A stretch of DNA of 6,960 bases from Candidatus Moraniibacteriota bacterium (GTDB taxonomy: Bacteria > Patescibacteriota > Minisyncoccia > Moranbacterales > UBA9337): assembly GCA_003507475.1 (NCBI GenBank), contig DNVQ01000059.1, forward strand, positions 1 through 6,960, given 5' to 3'. A program made the position numbers and the translations under genes. The notes under the pieces are model-generated. The model was not told where the DNA came from. It saw only the letters and a program-made list of their open reading frames with translations, and did not search any database. Below, piece by piece: positions 4,048-6,960 of this stretch; position 1 is the stretch's first letter, and the number at the start of each line of letters is the position of its first letter.

Positions 4048-6180
4048 TTATTTCTTGTCTCCACTTATTATTTCTTGAGCGATATTGGATGGCACCTCTG
4101 CATATTTTGCAAATTCCATCACAGATGAAGCTCGTCCCTGAGTCATACTTCTAAGTTGAGTAGTGTAACCAAACATAGCTGACAATGGAACTTCTGTTTC
4201 AATTTCTTTAATAATTGCAGTTCCCTCACCTTTGTCATTAATTTCCTTAATGATACCTCGGCGAGAATTGATGTCTCCCACCACGTCTCCCATATATTGC
4301 TCAGGGGCAGAGATAACCACTTTCATTATCGGTTCAAGTATGACTGGTTTTGCCAATTTAGCAGCTGCTTTAAACGCCATTGATCCGGCAACTTTGAAAG
4401 CGGCTTCGGAGGAATCCACATCATGATAAGTTCCGTCATACAATGTAGCTTTAACGTCCACCATTGGAAATCCAGCTAAAATACCATTACCCATTGCTTC
4501 CTTAATACCTTTTTCAACATGAGGAATAAATTCCTGCGGAATCGCTCCACCTTTGATCTCATTAGCAAATTCAAATATAGCATCTTCTTTTTTCTTACCA
4601 GACTTTCTTTCGGCTTCTTTTTCCTCTTCAGTCTTTTCAACTTTAACCAACGGTTCCAAACGAATCCAACAATGTCCGTATTGTCCGCGACCTCCGGATT
4701 GTTTAATATATTTACCTTCAGCCTCAGAAGTTCCCTTGATGGTTTCACGGTAAGCTACTTGCGGTTTACCAATATTAGCTTCCACCTTAAATTCTCTTTT
4801 CATTCTGTCCACCAAAACATCCAAATGAAGCTCACCCATTCCGGAAATAATTGTTTGTCCGCTTTCCTCGTCAGTTCTTACTCTAAAAGTTGGATCTTCT
4901 TCGGAAAGTTTTCGAAGAGCGATACCCATTTTTTCTTGATCCGCTTTAGTTTTAGGTTCAATAGCAATATCGATAACCGGTTCTGGGAAAGTCATTTTTT
5001 CCAAAATCACCCTTCTATCCATATCACAAAGAGTATCTCCAGTAGTCGTATTTTTTAGTCCCACTAAAGCTCCAATTTCTCCTACTCCCAAAAATTCAAT
5101 TTCTTCGCGATGATTAGCATGCATTCTTAAAATTCGACTGATTCGCTCCTTCTCTCCTTTGGTAGAATTATAAACATAGGAACCGGATTTAAGTGAACCA
5201 GAATAAATTCTAAAGAAAGTTACTTGTCCCACAAACGGATCAGTGGCAACTTTAAAAGCCAAAGCAGCAAATGGCTCCTCTTCTGTTGGATGAATATCCA
5301 TTTCCGCTCCGGTTTTTTCATCCTCAGCTTTTACTGGAGGAAGATCTAAAGGAGATGGAAGATAATCCAAAACTGCATCCAAAACTAATTGAACACCTTT
5401 GTTACGAAGAGCAGTTCCGGTTAAAACAGGGATTAATTTTACATCAATCACAGCTTTTCGCAAAGCTGATTTTAATTCTTCTTGAGAAATTTCTTCACCT
5501 TCTAGAAACTTCATTGTTAATTCATCATCAGTTTCAGAAATTTTTTCTACTAAAATATCTCTTTGGGCTTGCGCTTTTTCTATCAATTCAGCTGGAATTT
5601 CTTTTTCCACTACAGTTTCACCCATTGCTCCCTCAAATTCATAAGCTTTCATCTTGACCAAATCAATCACTCCACTAAAATCTCCTCTTTCTCCGATTGG
5701 CATTTGAATAGCTACTGCTTTAGGACTAAGTCTATCGTGAATTGATTTTAAAGCTTTACCAAAATCAGCACCTTCTTTATCAATTTTATTTATAAAACAC
5801 ATTCTTGGCACACCATAACGATCAGCTTGGCGCCAAACTGTTTCAGATTGAGGCTCTACTCCTTCTTTTCCATCAAAAATAACCACCGCACCGTCAAGCA
5901 CACGCAAAGATCGCTCTACTTCAACAGTAAAGTCTACGTGTCCGGGAGTATCGATAATGTTAATCTGATGCTCTTTCCAGGTACAAGTAGTGGCAGCACT
6001 AGTAATAGTAATACCTCTCTCTCTTTCCTGTTCCATCCAGTCCATAGTCGCTTCTCCCTCATGCACCTCACCGATTTTATGAGTAATTCCGGTGTAATAC
6101 AAAATACGCTCAGTGGTGGTAGTTTTACCTCCATCGATATGAGCAATAATTCCAATATTTCTTAATTTTTTTATGTCCAT
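4048..6180 (-). CDS. fusA: Elongation factor G
   Basis: EF-G is the GTPase that drives tRNA and mRNA translocation and, with the recycling factor, splits ribosomes. The product is 710 residues (704 in E. coli). The G domain has G1 AHIDGGKT (13-20), G2 in RGITI (Thr58), G3 DTPGH (77-81, catalytic His81) and G4 NKID (131-134). Domain II starts near residue 295, domain IV spans about 485-610 with the tip loops SGGRGQYGH and [11 protein letters not shown], and domain V carries [27 protein letters not shown]. Two departures stand out. Position 17 in the P-loop is Gly where most bacterial EF-G has Ala. Domain IV carries a charged Lys/Glu-rich insertion at about residues 514-535. The start follows from the conserved N-terminus; there is no Shine-Dalgarno. 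Sequence conservation at the catalytic sites supports a functional canonical EF-G. Confidence 0.98.
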   Translation of the reverse strand: MDIKKLRNIGIIAHIDGGKTTTTERILYYTGITHKIGEVHEGEATMDWMEQERERGITITSAATTCTWKEHQINIIDTPGHVDFTVEVERSLRVLDGAVVIFDGKEGVEPQSETVWRQADRYGVPRMCFINKIDKEGADFGKALKSIHDRLSPKAVAIQMPIGERGDFSGVIDLVKMKAYEFEGAMGETVVEKEIPAELIEKAQAQRDILVEKISETDDELTMKFLEGEEISQEELKSALRKAVIDVKLIPVLTGTALRNKGVQLVLDAVLDYLPSPLDLPPVKAEDEKTGAEMDIHPTEEEPFAALAFKVATDPFVGQVTFFRIYSGSLKSGSYVYNSTKGEKERISRILRMHANHREEIEFLGVGEIGALVGLKNTTTGDTLCDMDRRVILEKMTFPEPVIDIAIEPKTKADQEKMGIALRKLSEEDPTFRVRTDEESGQTIISGMGELHLDVLVDRMKREFKVEANIGKPQVAYRETIKGTSEAEGKYIKQSGGRGQYGHCWIRLEPLVKVEKTEEEKEAERKSGKKKEDAIFEFANEIKGGAIPQEFIPHVEKGIKEAMGNGILAGFPMVDVKATLYDGTYHDVDSSEAAFKVAGSMAFKAAAKLAKPVILEPIMKVVISAPEQYMGDVVGDINSRRGIIKEINDKGEGTAIIKEIETEVPLSAMFGYTTQLRSMTQGRASSVMEFAKYAEVPSNIAQEIISGDKK

Positions 6181-6192
6181 ATTTTAATAAAA

Positions 6193-6221
6193 ATTTTTAA
6201 TTTTAAATTTTTAATTTTAAA
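6193..6221. repeat. Short AT tandem repeat before fusA
   Basis: Two copies of ATTTTTAATTTTAAA (6193-6207 and 6207-6221, period 14, sharing one base) make up most of the region just upstream of the fusA start. The region is low-complexity AT DNA. It leaves the fusA ribosome-binding region unstructured and without a Shine-Dalgarno sequence. Confidence 0.6.
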
Positions 6222-6241
6222 TAAATTTTAAATGACTAAAT

Positions 6242-6271
6242 TTTATAATAAAAAAATAAAATTACTTCCAA
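6242..6271 (-). promoter_or_regulatory. Weak candidate promoter for fusA
   Basis: TTGGAA (6271-6266, four of six) and TATAAA (6247-6242, five of six) are spaced by 18 bp, about 60 nt upstream of fusA. In AT-rich DNA such matches are common and the -35 box lies inside a hairpin, so this is a low-confidence call. Confidence 0.25.
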
Positions 6272-6293
6272 GGGAAGTTAAAAATTTTATTTT
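6250..6293 (-). terminator. Terminator-like hairpin between rpsG and fusA
   Basis: On the minus strand ACTTCC pairs with GGAAGT around a CTT loop. Past a small asymmetric internal loop, AAAATAAAAT pairs with ATTTTATTTT. The structure ends in a run of seven T (6256-6250). The form fits a leaky terminator that would lower fusA expression relative to rpsG, but the outer stem is only A-T pairs and its strength is uncertain. Confidence 0.45.
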
Positions 6294-6303
6294 ATCATTT
6301 TTT

Positions 6304-6341
6304 GAATTTAGGAATTCTCAGATTCATAAATTCCTAAATTC
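6304..6341. repeat. 13-bp perfect inverted repeat after rpsG
   Basis: GAATTTAGGAATT (6304-6316) and AATTCCTAAATTC (6329-6341) are exact reverse complements around a 12-nt loop. The motif ATTCCTAAATT recurs directly at 6346-6356, 16 bases on. A hairpin here would lie shortly after the rpsG stop. The repetition of one unit suggests expansion of a spacer motif as much as a selected RNA structure. Confidence 0.65.
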
Positions 6342-6358
6342 TTATATTCCTAAATTGA

Positions 6359-6826
6359 CTACGCGAAATGTGCAAAAGCTCTATTGGACTCAGCCATCTT
6401 ATGAACATCTTCTTTTTTCTTGATAGCCAAACCGGTTTTTTCAGAAGCCTCAAGTAGTTCGTCAGCTAATTTGGCTGGCATACTTTTACCTTTTTTCTTT
6501 TGGCAAACATCTTTAATCCAAGTCATAGCAAGAGCCTGTCTTTTGTTTCCAGAAACTTGAACCGGTACTTGGTAATTTGTTCCTCCAACTCTTTTTGATT
6601 TAACCACTAAAAGAGGAGAAACATTTTTTACAGCTTGTTCAAAAACATTTAAGCCTCCTTTTTGAGTTTTTTCATGAATAATATCAAAAGCATCATAGAC
6701 CACTTTTTCAGCTACGCTTCTTTTTCCATCATTCATAATACAACCGATAAATCTTCCAAGTAACATATTACCGTACTTAGAATCAGCTTTCCAATGGCTT
6801 GGGAATTTTCTTTTTCTTCTTGGCAT
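6359..6826 (-). CDS. rpsG: 30S ribosomal protein S7
   Basis: S7 nucleates assembly of the 30S head by binding the 3' major domain of 16S rRNA and lines the E site. The product is 155 residues, normal for bacteria. Recognisable blocks are MPRRKRK at the start, IMNDGKRSVAEKVVYDAF (about 30-47), the beta-hairpin region VVKSKRVGGTNYQVPVQV (about 74-91), QALAMTWI (97-104) and the C-terminal KKKEDVHKMAESNRAFAHF. The start is fixed by the conserved N-terminus; no clear Shine-Dalgarno precedes it. It lies 107 nt after rpsL and 178 nt before fusA. In E. coli S7 represses its own operon by binding the rpsL-rpsG spacer; a foldable spacer of similar size is present here. Confidence 0.97.
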   Translation of the reverse strand: MPRRKRKFPSHWKADSKYGNMLLGRFIGCIMNDGKRSVAEKVVYDAFDIIHEKTQKGGLNVFEQAVKNVSPLLVVKSKRVGGTNYQVPVQVSGNKRQALAMTWIKDVCQKKKGKSMPAKLADELLEASEKTGLAIKKKEDVHKMAESNRAFAHFA

Positions 6827-6838
6827 AATTATATAAGT

Positions 6839-6910
6839 CTCTAATCTTACTCAAATTTATCTCTAATTTTCTCTAAAATTAAATTCGTGACTATTCGGGA
6901 AAGATTGGAG
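6839..6910 (-). promoter_or_regulatory. Candidate S7 translational operator in the rpsL-rpsG spacer
   Basis: On the minus strand CTCCAATCTT (6910-6901) can pair with AAGATTAGAG (6848-6839) at nine of ten positions. The second arm ends 12 nt before the rpsG ATG and holds the only purine-rich stretch there. A 7-bp hairpin, TAATTTT/AAAATTA with an AGAG loop (6881-6864), lies inside. The position matches the E. coli S7 operator; the sequence does not obviously resemble it, so the function is inferred. Confidence 0.4.
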
Positions 6911-6933
6911 TTGTTTCGTGATTTAAATTATTA

Positions 6934-6960
6934 TTATTCAGTCTTCTTTGGTCTCTTGGC
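6934..6960 (-). CDS. rpsL: 30S ribosomal protein S12, last codons only
   Basis: Only eight codons and the stop fall inside the window. They read AKRPKKTE and end in TAA (6936-6934), followed by a second in-frame TAA. The pattern matches the S12 C-terminus, which in most bacteria ends in KYGVKRPK with a few further residues. The position directly upstream of rpsG is where rpsL always sits in the str operon. The identification rests on this short tail plus gene order, so it is good but not independent. Confidence 0.85.
   Translation of the reverse strand, partial: AKRPKKTE

Noticed and set aside
4519..5058. 179-codon open frame on the plus strand
   Set aside because: It lies wholly antisense to the conserved fusA gene, is rich in Ser/Phe as expected from reverse reading of Glu/Lys codons, and has no ribosome-binding site.
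5271..5657. 128-codon plus-strand frame
   Set aside because: It is antisense to fusA in a region that matches EF-G throughout, and its Leu/Phe-rich composition is typical of a shadow frame.
6181..6358. AT tandem and inverted repeats as a possible CRISPR array or mobile element end
   Set aside because: Units are too short and too few, there are no unique spacers of regular length and no transposase nearby.

Overview
The window is a bacterial translation-gene cluster read entirely from the minus strand, so transcription runs from position 6960 toward position 1. In transcription order it holds the last codons of rpsL (S12), rpsG (S7), fusA (EF-G), an unrecognised 136-residue protein, tuf (EF-Tu), rpsJ (S10), rplC (L3) and most of rplD (L4). 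This is the classic str operon running into the start of the S10 operon. The DNA is AT-rich with standard-code bacterial genes. Between the genes lie AT-rich spacers with short degenerate repeats (ATTCGTAATTCG-like and ATTCCTAAATT-like). AT-rich spacers of this kind, compact ribosomal proteins and almost no Shine-Dalgarno sequences fit a Patescibacteria/CPR (Parcubacteria-like) genome, but that assignment is an inference from style and not proven by any single gene.

Right block (6960-3996): rpsL, rpsG and fusA form the str unit. The rpsL-rpsG spacer can form a long-range helix ending just before the rpsG start, where E. coli S7 has its translational operator. The rpsG-fusA spacer carries two hairpins. 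fusA ends in a strong intrinsic terminator (3996-4027). Middle block (3995-3349): a lone small gene has its own near-consensus promoter, a palindrome over the expected transcription start, a perfect Shine-Dalgarno sequence and its own intrinsic terminator. It is a self-contained unit inserted where fusA and tuf are usually adjacent, and a 14-bp inverted repeat flanks it. Left block (3348-1): tuf has a strong promoter (TTGACA, 16 bp, TATTAT with an extended -10) and a leader of about 130 nt. A GC-rich UUCG-capped hairpin separates tuf from rpsJ. An attenuator-like region (terminator plus competing antiterminator) separates rpsJ from rplC and rplD.

Together the genes supply the two main elongation GTPases and ribosomal proteins of both subunits. 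No new multi-gene system is visible. The points most worth following are the autonomous unknown gene between fusA and tuf, and the three intercistronic RNA structures (rpsL-rpsG, tuf-rpsJ, rpsJ-rplC), which suggest that this one-directional cluster is split into several separately controlled units.
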